Source: an uncultured Mycoplasmatota bacterium
GTDB taxonomy: Bacteria; Bacillota_I; Bacilli_A; RF39; UBA660
DNA length: 64,000 nt
Reading direction: 5' to 3'
NCBI GenBank assembly: GCA_947056845.1
Contig: CAMSCJ010000004.1
Span: 42,891-106,890 of the forward strand
Shown: one piece after another, positions 8,075 to 17,500 of the stretch
Position numbering within the stretch: position 1 is the stretch's first letter
Layout of the letters: each line of letters begins with the position of its first letter
The notes under the pieces: generated by a model
Told to the model about the DNA's origin: nothing
What the model saw: only the letters and a program-made list of their open reading frames with translations
Database searches by the model: none
Program-made: the position numbers and the translations under genes

Positions 8075-8100
8075 GATAAAATGATATTGTGGTGATAAAT

Positions 8101-10641
8101 GTGAAAATAAGTGAAGTTAACATAAATAAAGTAACGCCAATGATGCAACAATACATTGAAATAAAAAAAGCAAATCCTGATATTATTATTTTTTTCCGTT
8201 TGGGTGATTTTTATGAAATGTTTTTTGAAGACGCTATCAATGTGTCAAGAGAACTAGAGTTAACATTAACTGGTAAAAATGCTGGACTAGATGAAAAAAT
8301 CCCTATGTGTGGTATTCCACATCATGCAGCCAATATTTATATTGAAAAATTAGTAGAAAAAGGCTACAGAGTTGGTATTTGCGAGCAGTTAGAAGACCCA
8401 AAAGTAGCTAAGGGAATCGTTAAAAGAGATTTAATACAAATTGTAAGTAAAGGGACTATAATCGATAACGAAGTTCTAAATGAAAAAGATAATAATTATA
8501 TTGGGAACATTATTGATTTTGACCATGCTTATGGCATTAGCTATGCTGATATATCAACTGGTGAAATCTATGTTTTTTTAAGTGAACACAGCATAACTAA
8601 AGTAATTAGTGAAATTGTAAGCATTGGTATTAAAGAAATCATTGCCACTTCCAAGATTGATGCAACTATAATATCACTTTTAAAAAATCAATTTAAAGTA
8701 ACAACAACAATTAGTGATAATGTTATTGAAAATAATGAGTACAATTATGTTTATGAAAATATTGGCGATATGCGATATATTGAAACAATCAAACATCTAT
8801 TAACTTATATAACGGAAACCCAAAAACGCAATCTTTCACATTTACAAGAAGCGATTATAAAAGAAAATAAAAATTATTTAAAAATGGATATTCATACTAA
8901 AAGAAATTTGGAATTAACAGAAACATTAAGATTAAAACAGCGAAATTACTCTCTTATTTGGTTATTAGATAAAACTAAAACAGCGATGGGTTCTAGAATG
9001 CTCAAAAATTTTATTGAAAACCCATTAATTAATAAAGATGAAATCAATAGAAGACTAGATACTGTTGAAACACTTTTAAAAGAATTCATTTTAAAAAGTG
9101 ACTTACAAGAACTATTATTTGAAGTTTATGATATTGAACGATTAAGCGGTCGTATTGCTTTTGGAAATGCTAATGCTAGAGATTTATTACAATTAAAAAA
9201 TTCTCTAAAAGTTTTACCACAAATTAAAGATATTTTAACTAAAATTAATTTTTATAAAAATATTGAAGAAATACCAGAATTATATGATTTGCTAGAAAAA
9301 AGTATTTATGAAAACCCACCTATAACTTTAAAAGAAGGTTATTTAATTAAAGAAGGATTTAATAGTGAATTAGATGAACTAAAAAGTTTAAGAAAAGGTG
9401 GTAAAGACTTTGTTGCCCGTTTTGAAGCTTCAGAAAGAGAAAAGACAGGAATCAAAAATTTGCGAGTTGGTTATAATCGTGTCTTTGGTTATTATATTGA
9501 AATATCAAAAGGTAATACTAATTTAGTTAAAGAAGAGTATGGTTATGAAAGACGTCAAACACTTGCAAATTGTGAAAGATATATAAGTCCAATCTTAAAA
9601 GAAAAAGAAGATTTAATTTTAAATGCTGAAGAAAAAATCATTAATTTAGAATACGAAATTTTCACAACTATTAGAGAAAAAATTAAAGAATACATTCCAA
9701 AATTACAAAATATAGCTAAAGTAATTAGTGAAATTGATGTTCTACAATCATTTGCAACAATTACAGAAGAAAACAATTATGTAAGACCTATAATTAGTGA
9801 AACAAAAGAAATCTGTATTATCAATGACCGGCACCCAGTTATTGAAAAAGTTATTAATGATGAATATGTTCCAAATGATATTATTATGGACGAAAATACT
9901 AATATTTTGTTAATAACTGGACCTAATATGGCTGGTAAATCTACTTATATGCGTCAGCTAGCTATCAGTGTTATTATGACTCAAATTGGTTGTTTTGTAC
10001 CAGCTAATAAAGCTAAATTACCAATTTTTGATGCCATATATACAAGAATTGGCGCTAGTGATGACTTAGTAAGTGGTGAATCAACCTTTATGGTTGAAAT
10101 GAATGAGGCTAATTATGCCATTAGTAGTGCTACTGAAAATAGTTTAGTCTTATTTGATGAATTAGGGCGTGGAACTGCAACTTTTGATGGTATGGCTTTA
10201 GCACAAGCCATTATTGAGCATATTCATGATAAAATTAAATGCAAAACTTTATTTTCTACCCATTATCATGAATTAACAGATTTAGAAAATAATTTAGCTA
10301 ATTTAAAAAATATTCATGTAAGTGCAATTGAGGAAAATGGTAATTTAACTTTTTTACATAAAATTGAAATTGGTAGTGTTGATAAAAGCTATGGTATTCA
10401 TGTTGCAAAACTTGCAGAACTTCCAGATAGTTTGATTAAAAGAGCTGATCAGATTTTAAAAATATATGAAAATAAAGAAAGAAAAAGAGATATAAAGATT
10501 CAAGAGTCATTACCAATTGATGATTTAATTAGTGAATCAAAAAATGAAATAGAAGAAGAAATAAAAAATATCAATCCTCTAGAAATAACGCCTATTGAAG
10601 CTATGAATATTTTATATCGACTAAAAGAAAAGGTGAAATAA
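8101..10641 (+). CDS. mutS: DNA mismatch repair protein MutS
   Basis: About 846 residues, full family length. The mismatch-binding Phe-x-Glu is in FRLGDFYEMFF near residue 35. The ATPase has Walker A GPNMAGKST (near residue 607), Walker B LFDELGRGT and the STHYHEL switch. MutS finds mismatches and starts repair. I prefer the GTG at 8101, four bases after GGTGAT; a GTG at 8089 would add four residues. No mutL follows, unlike most Firmicutes; the next genes are a membrane protein and a lipoprotein. It is MutS1, not MutS2, because the mismatch domain is present and no Smr domain is seen. Confidence 0.96.
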   Translation: MKISEVNINKVTPMMQQYIEIKKANPDIIIFFRLGDFYEMFFEDAINVSRELELTLTGKNAGLDEKIPMCGIPHHAANIYIEKLVEKGYRVGICEQLEDPKVAKGIVKRDLIQIVSKGTIIDNEVLNEKDNNYIGNIIDFDHAYGISYADISTGEIYVFLSEHSITKVISEIVSIGIKEIIATSKIDATIISLLKNQFKVTTTISDNVIENNEYNYVYENIGDMRYIETIKHLLTYITETQKRNLSHLQEAIIKENKNYLKMDIHTKRNLELTETLRLKQRNYSLIWLLDKTKTAMGSRMLKNFIENPLINKDEINRRLDTVETLLKEFILKSDLQELLFEVYDIERLSGRIAFGNANARDLLQLKNSLKVLPQIKDILTKINFYKNIEEIPELYDLLEKSIYENPPITLKEGYLIKEGFNSELDELKSLRKGGKDFVARFEASEREKTGIKNLRVGYNRVFGYYIEISKGNTNLVKEEYGYERRQTLANCERYISPILKEKEDLILNAEEKIINLEYEIFTTIREKIKEYIPKLQNIAKVISEIDVLQSFATITEENNYVRPIISETKEICIINDRHPVIEKVINDEYVPNDIIMDENTNILLITGPNMAGKSTYMRQLAISVIMTQIGCFVPANKAKLPIFDAIYTRIGASDDLVSGESTFMVEMNEANYAISSATENSLVLFDELGRGTATFDGMALAQAIIEHIHDKIKCKTLFSTHYHELTDLENNLANLKNIHVSAIEENGNLTFLHKIEIGSVDKSYGIHVAKLAELPDSLIKRADQILKIYENKERKRDIKIQESLPIDDLISESKNEIEEEIKNINPLEITPIEAMNILYRLKEKVK

Positions 10642-11033
10642 TGAAAATATTAAAAAAAGAAAATTGGTGGATTTGGCTATTACTTATGTTTTTTTCAGGT
10701 GGTAGTGATGTTTTTTCACTAGGGGCATTACTTGATTGTTATAATAAAGAATGCTGGTATGCCAAAGGCAAAAATTGGTTTCTAGGCTTTTTATGCTTTA
10801 TTTTTCCAGGACTCATCATGATTGTTATTTTCCATATACAAATTTTATGTCTTTCCGCTGCCAAATTAGATGTTAAAGGTAAAGAAATATATTTATCTCC
10901 ATATATCTGGTTATTATGTTTGATAATACCTATTTTAGGTTGGATAGTAGCTATTGTAATGTTCATTTATCTACATATTTATATTTTAGTAGCTTTATAT
11001 GATGGAAAGGGAGAAAAATATGTTAAAGATTAA
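10641..11033 (+). CDS. uncharacterised small membrane protein
   Basis: 130 residues with three or four hydrophobic helices (around 10-27, 45-70, 88-115) and a Trp-rich start (NWWIWLLL). I do not recognise a family. The ATG overlaps the last base of the mutS stop codon, and GGTGA lies at the end of mutS, so it is translated with mutS. It also overlaps the start of the following lipoprotein gene by 14 bases, making a tight three-gene unit. Confidence 0.8.
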   Translation: MKILKKENWWIWLLLMFFSGGSDVFSLGALLDCYNKECWYAKGKNWFLGFLCFIFPGLIMIVIFHIQILCLSAAKLDVKGKEIYLSPYIWLLCLIIPILGWIVAIVMFIYLHIYILVALYDGKGEKYVKD

Positions 11034-12045
11034 TATAAAAAAATATCTATTATGTAGTTTATTATTTATCATCATAATAACTGGTTGTGGTAAAAAAGAT
11101 AATAAGAATGAAAAACAAGATGATAATAACCAAAATAATATTGAAGAAAAGGGTGCTAAAGAGCTTTCAATTATAAATCCTGACTCAAATTCTAGGCCAA
11201 TTGCAGTAATGATAAATAATAACTACCAAGCTGTACCAAATCACGCCGGGCTCCAAGATGCCTACATTGTTTATGAAATAAATGTTGAAGGCGGTCTTAC
11301 TCGTTTACTCGCATTATTTAAAGACAAAAATACTGCTAAAATTGGCTCAGTTCGTAGTTCAAGACCCTATTTTTTAGATTATGTTTTAGAGAACGACGCA
11401 ATTTATACGCATTTTGGTTATTCTGATCAAGCGAAAAACGATATTAGCTCATTAGGAATAAATAATGTTAATTTTTTAATTGATGCTGGCTCTTGGCGTG
11501 ATACTAGCTTAAATGTAGCCTATGAACATACCGCTTTTACAAATATAGAAAATATTTTAACTACTGCAACTAATAAAGGATATCGTTTAACAACCGAAGA
11601 AAAAACACTTTTAAATTATACAACTGATGAAATTGAACTAAATAAATACGATAATAGTATTGTTGCTAATAACATTAGTATTAACCATTCTACTAGTCAA
11701 AATACTAGTTATACTTATGATAATAACTTAAAAATCTATAAAAGATTTGTTAATAATAACCCACATACTGATGCAATTACAAAGGAACAATATACAACTA
11801 AAAATATAATTATTGTGAGATTAGAAGTATATTCTAATGATGGATATTATCAAAATTTAAATAATACGGGTGTTGGTGATGGTTACTATATAACTAATGG
11901 TTATGCCATTCCTATTAAGTGGCATAAACCTTCTAGAGAAAGTAAAACAACTTATACTGATTTAAATGGTGATGAAATTAAAATAAATGATGGTAATACT
12001 TTTATTCAAATTCAACCTATAAATGAACAATTGGTTATAAATTAA
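11020..12045 (+). CDS. DUF3048 (YerB-like) lipoprotein
   Basis: 341 residues. A basic start and hydrophobic helix end in the lipobox ITGC (Cys23), followed by KKDNKNEKQDDNN, a polar linker. The rest matches the DUF3048 family, with the recognisable RPIAVMINN motif near residue 56 and the GSVRSSRPYFLDY region. Members are anchored outside the membrane; their function is not established. The ATG at 11020 has GGGAG upstream; an ATG at 10999 would place seven polar residues before the signal peptide. Signal peptidase II, encoded at 2255, should process it. Confidence 0.88.
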   Translation: MLKINIKKYLLCSLLFIIIITGCGKKDNKNEKQDDNNQNNIEEKGAKELSIINPDSNSRPIAVMINNNYQAVPNHAGLQDAYIVYEINVEGGLTRLLALFKDKNTAKIGSVRSSRPYFLDYVLENDAIYTHFGYSDQAKNDISSLGINNVNFLIDAGSWRDTSLNVAYEHTAFTNIENILTTATNKGYRLTTEEKTLLNYTTDEIELNKYDNSIVANNISINHSTSQNTSYTYDNNLKIYKRFVNNNPHTDAITKEQYTTKNIIIVRLEVYSNDGYYQNLNNTGVGDGYYITNGYAIPIKWHKPSRESKTTYTDLNGDEIKINDGNTFIQIQPINEQLVIN

Positions 12046-12075
12046 ATATTTAACATTACAAAAGATAAATTTTAG

Positions 12076-12103
12076 TTTACAAGTAATACAAATATTATAT
12101 AAT
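12076..12103 (+). promoter_or_regulatory. promoter for the gene at 12129
   Basis: TTTACA (12076-12081), 16 bases, then TATAAT (12098-12103). Transcription would start near 12110, close before the AAGGAGAG site. Confidence 0.65.
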
Positions 12104-12128
12104 AATTATTTAAGGAGAGATTCAATTT

Positions 12129-13124
12129 ATGGAAACTAAAAAGGTAAAAGAAATATATACCGATAATTTAATTGCGTTATGTCATATCATAGATAGTTAT
12201 AGTGAATTTTCAAAAAATTTAAGGAGTTTTATATCGACTAAATATAACAGAGACAATGTTGAATATTTATATCAAATGTCTAATGGAAAATTTATTTTTG
12301 GAGCTAAAAAAGTTAAACAATTTTATCAAAAAAATAAAACTATCATTGATTTAATTAATAAGTATTCTAATATTTCAATGTTTATAAATCAACATTATGA
12401 TAACCAAGGGAATCCTTATGAATTAGCTGATTTAGATTTCTTTTATCAATATATTTTAAATAAAAAAGACTGTTTAAAACAAATTCTTGAGACTTTAAAT
12501 AAAATTAAAAAATTGGGTTTTGAAAAATTACAGTTTGATGAAAATTTAGATTTTACTACTAACGATTATAAGATTAATAAGTCATTTAAATATAACAATA
12601 ATATTGAATATTTAGATAATATGGAAGCAATTCCTAATTATGAAAGTGATGTTATTAATTATAAAACAAAAGGATCTAATTATAAAATAACAATAAAACC
12701 ATCAGTTAGAACGATTATAAATCAAGATATTTCAGGATATGATAAAAAAATTATTGTTAATAGTTTAAATTTTGATGCAAATAAATTACCTGAAATAATG
12801 ACAAAAGAAAATACATTTGATAAAATAATTAGCTTAGCAAATGAAAAAAATGATGAATGCGAAGCTATTAGAAATTCAGTAAATTTAAGTATAAGTTTAG
12901 ATTTTTTATGTTTAAGTATTAATTCAATTAATAATTTATTATCTAGAATTGATGATATAGAAAATAAAGATGACTTACTTAATATATTATCTGAAATGAA
13001 ATTAAATTTAAACAAATTACAAACTGCTAATTTGAAATATGCAAGCAATATTGAACAAGTTTATCCGTCAATTACGTCTGATATGTTGCAAGAAGAAAAA
13101 AATTTGTATTTAAATAGAAAATAA
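12129..13124 (+). CDS. uncharacterised 331-residue protein
   Basis: I do not recognise this protein. It is hydrophilic, Asn/Lys/Ile-rich and mostly alpha-helical, with heptad-like stretches near residues 90-140 and 255-310, and no signal peptide or membrane helix. AAGGAGAG precedes the ATG by 9 bases. It has its own promoter and lies between the lipoprotein and dxr. Its size and helical nature recall that of the protein at 16393, but I see no sequence match between them. Confidence 0.75.
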   Translation: METKKVKEIYTDNLIALCHIIDSYSEFSKNLRSFISTKYNRDNVEYLYQMSNGKFIFGAKKVKQFYQKNKTIIDLINKYSNISMFINQHYDNQGNPYELADLDFFYQYILNKKDCLKQILETLNKIKKLGFEKLQFDENLDFTTNDYKINKSFKYNNNIEYLDNMEAIPNYESDVINYKTKGSNYKITIKPSVRTIINQDISGYDKKIIVNSLNFDANKLPEIMTKENTFDKIISLANEKNDECEAIRNSVNLSISLDFLCLSINSINNLLSRIDDIENKDDLLNILSEMKLNLNKLQTANLKYASNIEQVYPSITSDMLQEEKNLYLNRK

Positions 13125-13187
13125 TGTTTTAAATTTTATATAGATTGTAATCTACGATTGTAGCATATTAATAAAAGGAGTTAATAT

Positions 13188-14327
13188 ATGGAAAAAAGAA
13201 TTTCTATTTTTGGTTCTACTGGTTCAATTGGAACTAGTACTTTAAATATTGTTAGAAATAATCCACAATTATTCAAAATAACAACCTTGGTAGCTGGAAA
13301 TAATGTTGATTTATTAATTAAACAAATAGCAGAATTTCATCCAAAACACGTATACATAAAATCATTAGAAAATGCTTACAAAATAAGAAAAATATTCCCA
13401 AAATTAGACATTTATTTTGATGATATTGGGATGGAAGAAATATCCAAATTAACCGACTTTGATATAGGAGTTTCTGCCTTAGTTGGTATAGCTGGATTAA
13501 AACCCACTTATAATATGATTTGTAATGGAAAAACAGTTGCTCTTGCTAATAAAGAAGTTTTAGTTGCTGGTGGGGAATTAGTTATGAATACCGCCAAAGA
13601 AAATAATGCGGTTTTATTAACTGTTGATAGTGAACATAGCGCTATTATGCAATGTTTAAACGGTGAGGAAAATAATAAGATTGATAAGATTTTATTAACT
13701 GCATCTGGTGGTCCATTTTTTGACAAAGAAATTTCTGATAGTATTACAGTTGAAGACGCTCTAAATCATCCAACTTGGAATATGGGAGCAAAAGTAACAA
13801 TTGATTCAGCAACCATGATGAATAAAGGTTTTGAAGTAATTGAGGCTAAATGGTTATTTAATGTAGACCCAAATAATATTCAAGTAGTTGTTCATAGAAA
13901 AAGCTTAGTTCATTCAATGGTACAATTTATCGATGGAACAATTATGGCTAATATTGGACCAAAGTCAATGGAAATCCCCATCGCGTATGCATTAAATTAT
14001 CCAAATAGATTAAATAATAATATTGAAAAATTGGATTTATTCAAAATTAAAAGCTTAGAATTTGAACAACCTAATTTAAATAAATTTAAATGTTTACAAT
14101 TAGCATTTGAAGCTATTAAAAATGGGCATAGTGCTCAAGTTGTATTAAATGCTGCTGATGAAGTATTAGTTAATGCTTTTGTAAATAAACAAATTAAATT
14201 TACTGACATTCCAAACATTATGGAAAAAGTTCTAAATGAACATAGTCAAACCAAATTAAGCAATATTGATGATATCTTATACTTAGATCAACAAACAAAA
14301 GAAAAAACAATCAAAAAAATTAGATAG
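13188..14327 (+). CDS. dxr: 1-deoxy-D-xylulose 5-phosphate reductoisomerase
   Basis: 379 residues, normal length. The NADPH-binding start ISIFGSTGSIGTSTL, the ANKEVLVAGG motif, the metal-site TVDSEHSAI (Asp and Glu ligands) and the catalytic-loop PTWNMGAKVTIDSAT are all present. It makes 2-C-methyl-D-erythritol 4-phosphate in the non-mevalonate isoprenoid pathway, showing that the organism uses that route. AAAAGGAG precedes the ATG. A terminator overlaps its stop codon. Confidence 0.97.
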   Translation: MEKRISIFGSTGSIGTSTLNIVRNNPQLFKITTLVAGNNVDLLIKQIAEFHPKHVYIKSLENAYKIRKIFPKLDIYFDDIGMEEISKLTDFDIGVSALVGIAGLKPTYNMICNGKTVALANKEVLVAGGELVMNTAKENNAVLLTVDSEHSAIMQCLNGEENNKIDKILLTASGGPFFDKEISDSITVEDALNHPTWNMGAKVTIDSATMMNKGFEVIEAKWLFNVDPNNIQVVVHRKSLVHSMVQFIDGTIMANIGPKSMEIPIAYALNYPNRLNNNIEKLDLFKIKSLEFEQPNLNKFKCLQLAFEAIKNGHSAQVVLNAADEVLVNAFVNKQIKFTDIPNIMEKVLNEHSQTKLSNIDDILYLDQQTKEKTIKKIR

Positions 14328-14346
14328 TAAAGACTATCTAATTTTT
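14321..14346 (+). terminator. intrinsic terminator after dxr
   Basis: TAGATAGT (14321-14328) and ACTATCTA (14333-14340) form a perfect 8-bp stem with a 4-base loop, followed by ATTTTTG. The 5' arm includes the dxr stop codon. Confidence 0.85.
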
Positions 14347-14378
14347 GTTATTTATGATAAAATTAAATAGGTGATAAA

Positions 14379-14780
14379 ATGGAACAATTAAGTAGAAGTG
14401 AACTGAGAAAACAAATTATGACAATTTTATATCAAATAAATATTTATGATAATAATAAAATGAAATATAATGTCGATGATGTTATTAAAGAAGTAAGTAA
14501 ACTAGAAAATGAATTTGTTAAAGATACTGTCTATGGCGTCATAACTTATAAAAATGATATTGATGAATTAGCCAATAAATACCTAAATAACTGGACCATT
14601 AATCGATTAGGTAATACTGATCAAGCTATCTTAAGAATGGGTATTTATGAACTTATATATACAGAAACACCAGACATTGTTGCTATAAATGAGGCGGTCG
14701 AACTTGCTAAAAGTTATAGTGATGATGATGTTCGAAAAATGATTAATGGCGTGTTAGATAAAATTTTACATAACAAATAG
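14379..14780 (+). CDS. nusB: transcription antitermination factor NusB
   Basis: 133 residues, all-helical, with the family features [10 protein letters not shown] near the start and [16 protein letters not shown] near the end. NusB binds boxA RNA with NusE and supports ribosomal RNA transcription. GGTGAT lies three bases before the ATG. It begins the nusB-xseA-xseB group, which matches Bacillus gene order. Confidence 0.94.
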   Translation: MEQLSRSELRKQIMTILYQINIYDNNKMKYNVDDVIKEVSKLENEFVKDTVYGVITYKNDIDELANKYLNNWTINRLGNTDQAILRMGIYELIYTETPDIVAINEAVELAKSYSDDDVRKMINGVLDKILHNK

Positions 14781-14787
14781 GTGAAAT

Positions 14788-16059
14788 ATGAATAATGATA
14801 AATACTTAACAGTAACAGCTCTTACACGTTATTTAAAATATAAATTTGATAACGATGATCATTTAAAAAATGTTTATTTAAAAGGGGAAATATCAAACTT
14901 CAAATCACATACTACAGGACACTTATATTTTTCTCTTAAAGATGAAACAAGCAAAATAAACGCCATTATGTTTAGTGCTAATGCCAAAAAACTTGTATTC
15001 ACACCAACAGACGGAATGAAAGTCTTAATTCATGGACGAATTACAATTTATGAAGCTACTGGCAATTATCAAATATATGTTGATGAAATGTTAGAAGATG
15101 GAATAGGTAATTTATATATTGCCTTTGAACAATTAAAAGAAAAATTATCCAAAGAAGGTCTATTTGATTCTAAACATAAAAAAGCAATACCAAAATTTCC
15201 AGAAAGAGTAGGTGTTGTTACTGCCTCAACTGGTGCTGCAATTAAAGATATACTATCAACTATAAAAAGACGTTTCCCAATTTGCGAAGTTATTTTATTT
15301 CCAAGTCTTGTTCAAGGTGAAAATGCGGCACCTGATATTGTAAACAAAATAAAAATGGCCGAAAATTATGATTTAGATGTATTAATTGTTGGTCGAGGTG
15401 GTGGTTCCATTGAAGATTTATGGCCATTTAACGAAGAAATAGTTGCTAGAGCTATATTTGACTGCAATATACCTATTATAAGTGCTGTAGGCCACGAAAT
15501 TGACTATACGATTGCCGACTTTGTTGCTGATTTAAGAGCCCCAACTCCAACAGGAGCAGCCGAATTAGCCGTTCCCAATTTATTGGATTTAAAAAAACAT
15601 ATTGAACAGTTACGTATTCGTTTAAATGAAGGAATTCTAAAAATTGTTAATTATCAAAAATTATTTTTAGATTCTTTAAAAAATTCTTTTGTTATTAAAA
15701 ACCCTTTAATAATGTATGATAATAAAAAACAAAAATTAGATTCTATTATTGAAAAAATAAATAATTTATTAAAAATTAAATTGGATAAAAATATTGATAA
15801 ATTATCTTTTATCAAAAATAGTTATATTTTAAAGAACCCCGAAATAATATATAAGCAAAAAAAAGAAATGATTGTTAATATAATTGAAAAATTAGAACTT
15901 ATTAATCCTTTAAAGGTTTTAAAACGAGGTTATAGTGTTATATATAAAGATAATAAAATCATAAGTAGTATCAAAAATTTATCTAAAGGTGATAATTTAC
16001 AAATAAAATTATCAGATGGAATAATTAAAACAAAAATCGAAGGAGTGGAAAATATATAA
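14788..16059 (+). CDS. xseA: exodeoxyribonuclease VII large subunit
   Basis: 423 residues: an N-terminal OB fold (about 1-100, with GEISNFKSHTTGHLYFSLKD), then the catalytic region with VVTASTGAAIKDI, GRGGGSIEDLWPFN and AVGHEIDYTIADFVAD, and a long helical tail. With the small subunit it degrades single-stranded DNA. GGTGA lies five bases before the ATG. It overlaps xseB by one base (TAATG). Confidence 0.97.
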   Translation: MNNDKYLTVTALTRYLKYKFDNDDHLKNVYLKGEISNFKSHTTGHLYFSLKDETSKINAIMFSANAKKLVFTPTDGMKVLIHGRITIYEATGNYQIYVDEMLEDGIGNLYIAFEQLKEKLSKEGLFDSKHKKAIPKFPERVGVVTASTGAAIKDILSTIKRRFPICEVILFPSLVQGENAAPDIVNKIKMAENYDLDVLIVGRGGGSIEDLWPFNEEIVARAIFDCNIPIISAVGHEIDYTIADFVADLRAPTPTGAAELAVPNLLDLKKHIEQLRIRLNEGILKIVNYQKLFLDSLKNSFVIKNPLIMYDNKKQKLDSIIEKINNLLKIKLDKNIDKLSFIKNSYILKNPEIIYKQKKEMIVNIIEKLELINPLKVLKRGYSVIYKDNKIISSIKNLSKGDNLQIKLSDGIIKTKIEGVENI

Positions 16060-16289
16060 TGGCTGAAAAAAAACAAAAATTTGAAGATAAAATTACTGAA
16101 TTAGAAAGTATTATTAATGAGCTTGAAAACGGCAACACAACTTTAGAAGATTCTATTGAAAAATACACTAAAGCAATGAAATTAGTTAAAGAATGTGATG
16201 AACAATTAAAAAATGTAGAAGAACAAGTTAATAAAATTGTTTTAGAAAATGGAAAATTAGAAGATTTTAAATTAGAAGATAATAATTAG
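16059..16289 (+). CDS. xseB: exodeoxyribonuclease VII small subunit
   Basis: 76 residues, a short helical hairpin with the family pattern FEDKITELESIINELENG and LEDSIEKYTKAMKL. It binds the helical tail of XseA. The start codon shares a base with the xseA stop, so the subunits are translationally coupled. A terminator follows closely. Confidence 0.96.
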   Translation: MAEKKQKFEDKITELESIINELENGNTTLEDSIEKYTKAMKLVKECDEQLKNVEEQVNKIVLENGKLEDFKLEDNN

Positions 16290-16298
16290 AAGGTAATA

Positions 16299-16324
16299 AA
16301 TGGCTAAATTTAGTCATTTTTTTC
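16299..16324 (+). terminator. intrinsic terminator after xseB
   Basis: AATGGCTAAA and TTTAGTCATT (16299-16318) form a self-complementary stem with one G-T pair, followed by T-rich sequence. The same core (AATGGCTAA...GTCATTTTTT) recurs in the terminator at 17406. Confidence 0.8.
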
Positions 16325-16332
16325 TTTAAATA

Positions 16333-16360
16333 TTGACAATAAAGAAAATGATGTTATAAT
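16333..16360 (+). promoter_or_regulatory. promoter for the gene at 16393
   Basis: TTGACA (16333-16338) and TATAAT (16355-16360) are 16 bases apart, with an extended TG upstream of the -10. This is one of the strongest promoter matches in the window. Confidence 0.8.
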
Positions 16361-16392
16361 ATTTTTGTTCTTAAAAAGGGAGTTGAAATATT

Positions 16393-17352
16393 ATGAAATA
16401 TTTTAAAATTGGAAATAAAATTTATGAAGAAAATGGCTTAGCTAATGATGGCGATTTATTATTATTGGGTGCAATGCCAAAAGAAGCATTCTTACGCCGA
16501 ATTTTAAATTGTTATGGGATTGATTTATATTATAATTTGGAAGATAAACAAATCATAATAGAAGATTTAGAAAATAATTGTATTTTGGAAAACAAAGCTG
16601 ATAGCCCATTATGGAATAATGATGATACAAACATTAAACTAGAATTTGATGAAGAACATTTTTTTAATATTAATATAAAACGAAAAACAGGTTTAGACAT
16701 ATCCTTAAAATTTGACTTGGTAAATTCTATTGATTGGTTAAAATGTGATAGGAAAGAACATGCAAATAACAAATTAAACTACATTAATGATGCTTTAATT
16801 GAATTTAAATATTCTAAATATGGTAATTTGGCATTTAAAAATAATAAAACAGGATATTCTTTTAAATATAATACTGAAGATTTAAATACTAACCAAACAA
16901 AACAAGTATCATTTTATATAACTTCATTAACTGATCAAAATAGTATAAATTATAGCTTAAACAATGGTGAATTATCGACTATTTATTATAACCAACAGGA
17001 ACTCTATTCCAACCCAACTAATAGTAATTCAAGAAAAAAGGACTATTTAATTCCATTTGATGAATGTACTAATCTATTTAGTAATGATTTAAAACCATTA
17101 ACTGAAGTTATTAATAGTGACTTAATTGATTTAGAGCAACTTGCTCCAATTTCAAGAATACAATACTTAAAAGATTTAAAAAATAATTTATCAAATAAAA
17201 TGAAGAATATTTTTAAACAAATTAGAACCGCGTTCTCTGATATTAGAAAGATAAAAAAACAATTAGATAATATTGATGAAGAAATAATGTCTTCTTTAAC
17301 TCCATCTATCGAAAAAAGCGGTGAGCAAGGGAAAGGTATGTTTAAAAAATAA
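16393..17352 (+). CDS. uncharacterised 319-residue protein
   Basis: I do not recognise this protein. The first two thirds look beta-rich and soluble; the last third (about 235-300) is helical and Lys-rich, with coiled-coil potential (LKDLKNNLSNKMKNIFKQI and FSDIRKIKKQLDNIDEE). There is no signal peptide or membrane helix. The strong promoter and the flanking terminators at 16299 and 17406 make it a single, probably well-expressed gene. AAAAAGGGAG lies upstream of the ATG. Confidence 0.75.
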   Translation: MKYFKIGNKIYEENGLANDGDLLLLGAMPKEAFLRRILNCYGIDLYYNLEDKQIIIEDLENNCILENKADSPLWNNDDTNIKLEFDEEHFFNINIKRKTGLDISLKFDLVNSIDWLKCDRKEHANNKLNYINDALIEFKYSKYGNLAFKNNKTGYSFKYNTEDLNTNQTKQVSFYITSLTDQNSINYSLNNGELSTIYYNQQELYSNPTNSNSRKKDYLIPFDECTNLFSNDLKPLTEVINSDLIDLEQLAPISRIQYLKDLKNNLSNKMKNIFKQIRTAFSDIRKIKKQLDNIDEEIMSSLTPSIEKSGEQGKGMFKK

Positions 17353-17405
17353 TTAAAAATTTATGCTAATTGTCCATTTAAAAATTTAATAATCAATTGC
17401 TAGAA

Positions 17406-17434
17406 AATGGCTAAGATAACTTGGTCATTTTTTT
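17406..17434 (+). terminator. intrinsic terminator after the gene at 16393
   Basis: AATGGCTAAG (17406-17415) pairs with CTTGGTCATT (17420-17429), with two G-T pairs and an ATAA loop, then a run of T. Its core matches the xseB terminator. Confidence 0.75.
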
Positions 17435-17500
17435 CATATTTAGAAAAATTTTTATCATAATAATAATGTGGTCTATATCGAATAAAAAGGAGATGTTTAA

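Noticed and set aside
8089..8100. Earlier GTG start for mutS
   Set aside because: It lies before the GGTGAT site that fits the GTG at 8101. The extra four residues change nothing of note, so this is not certain.
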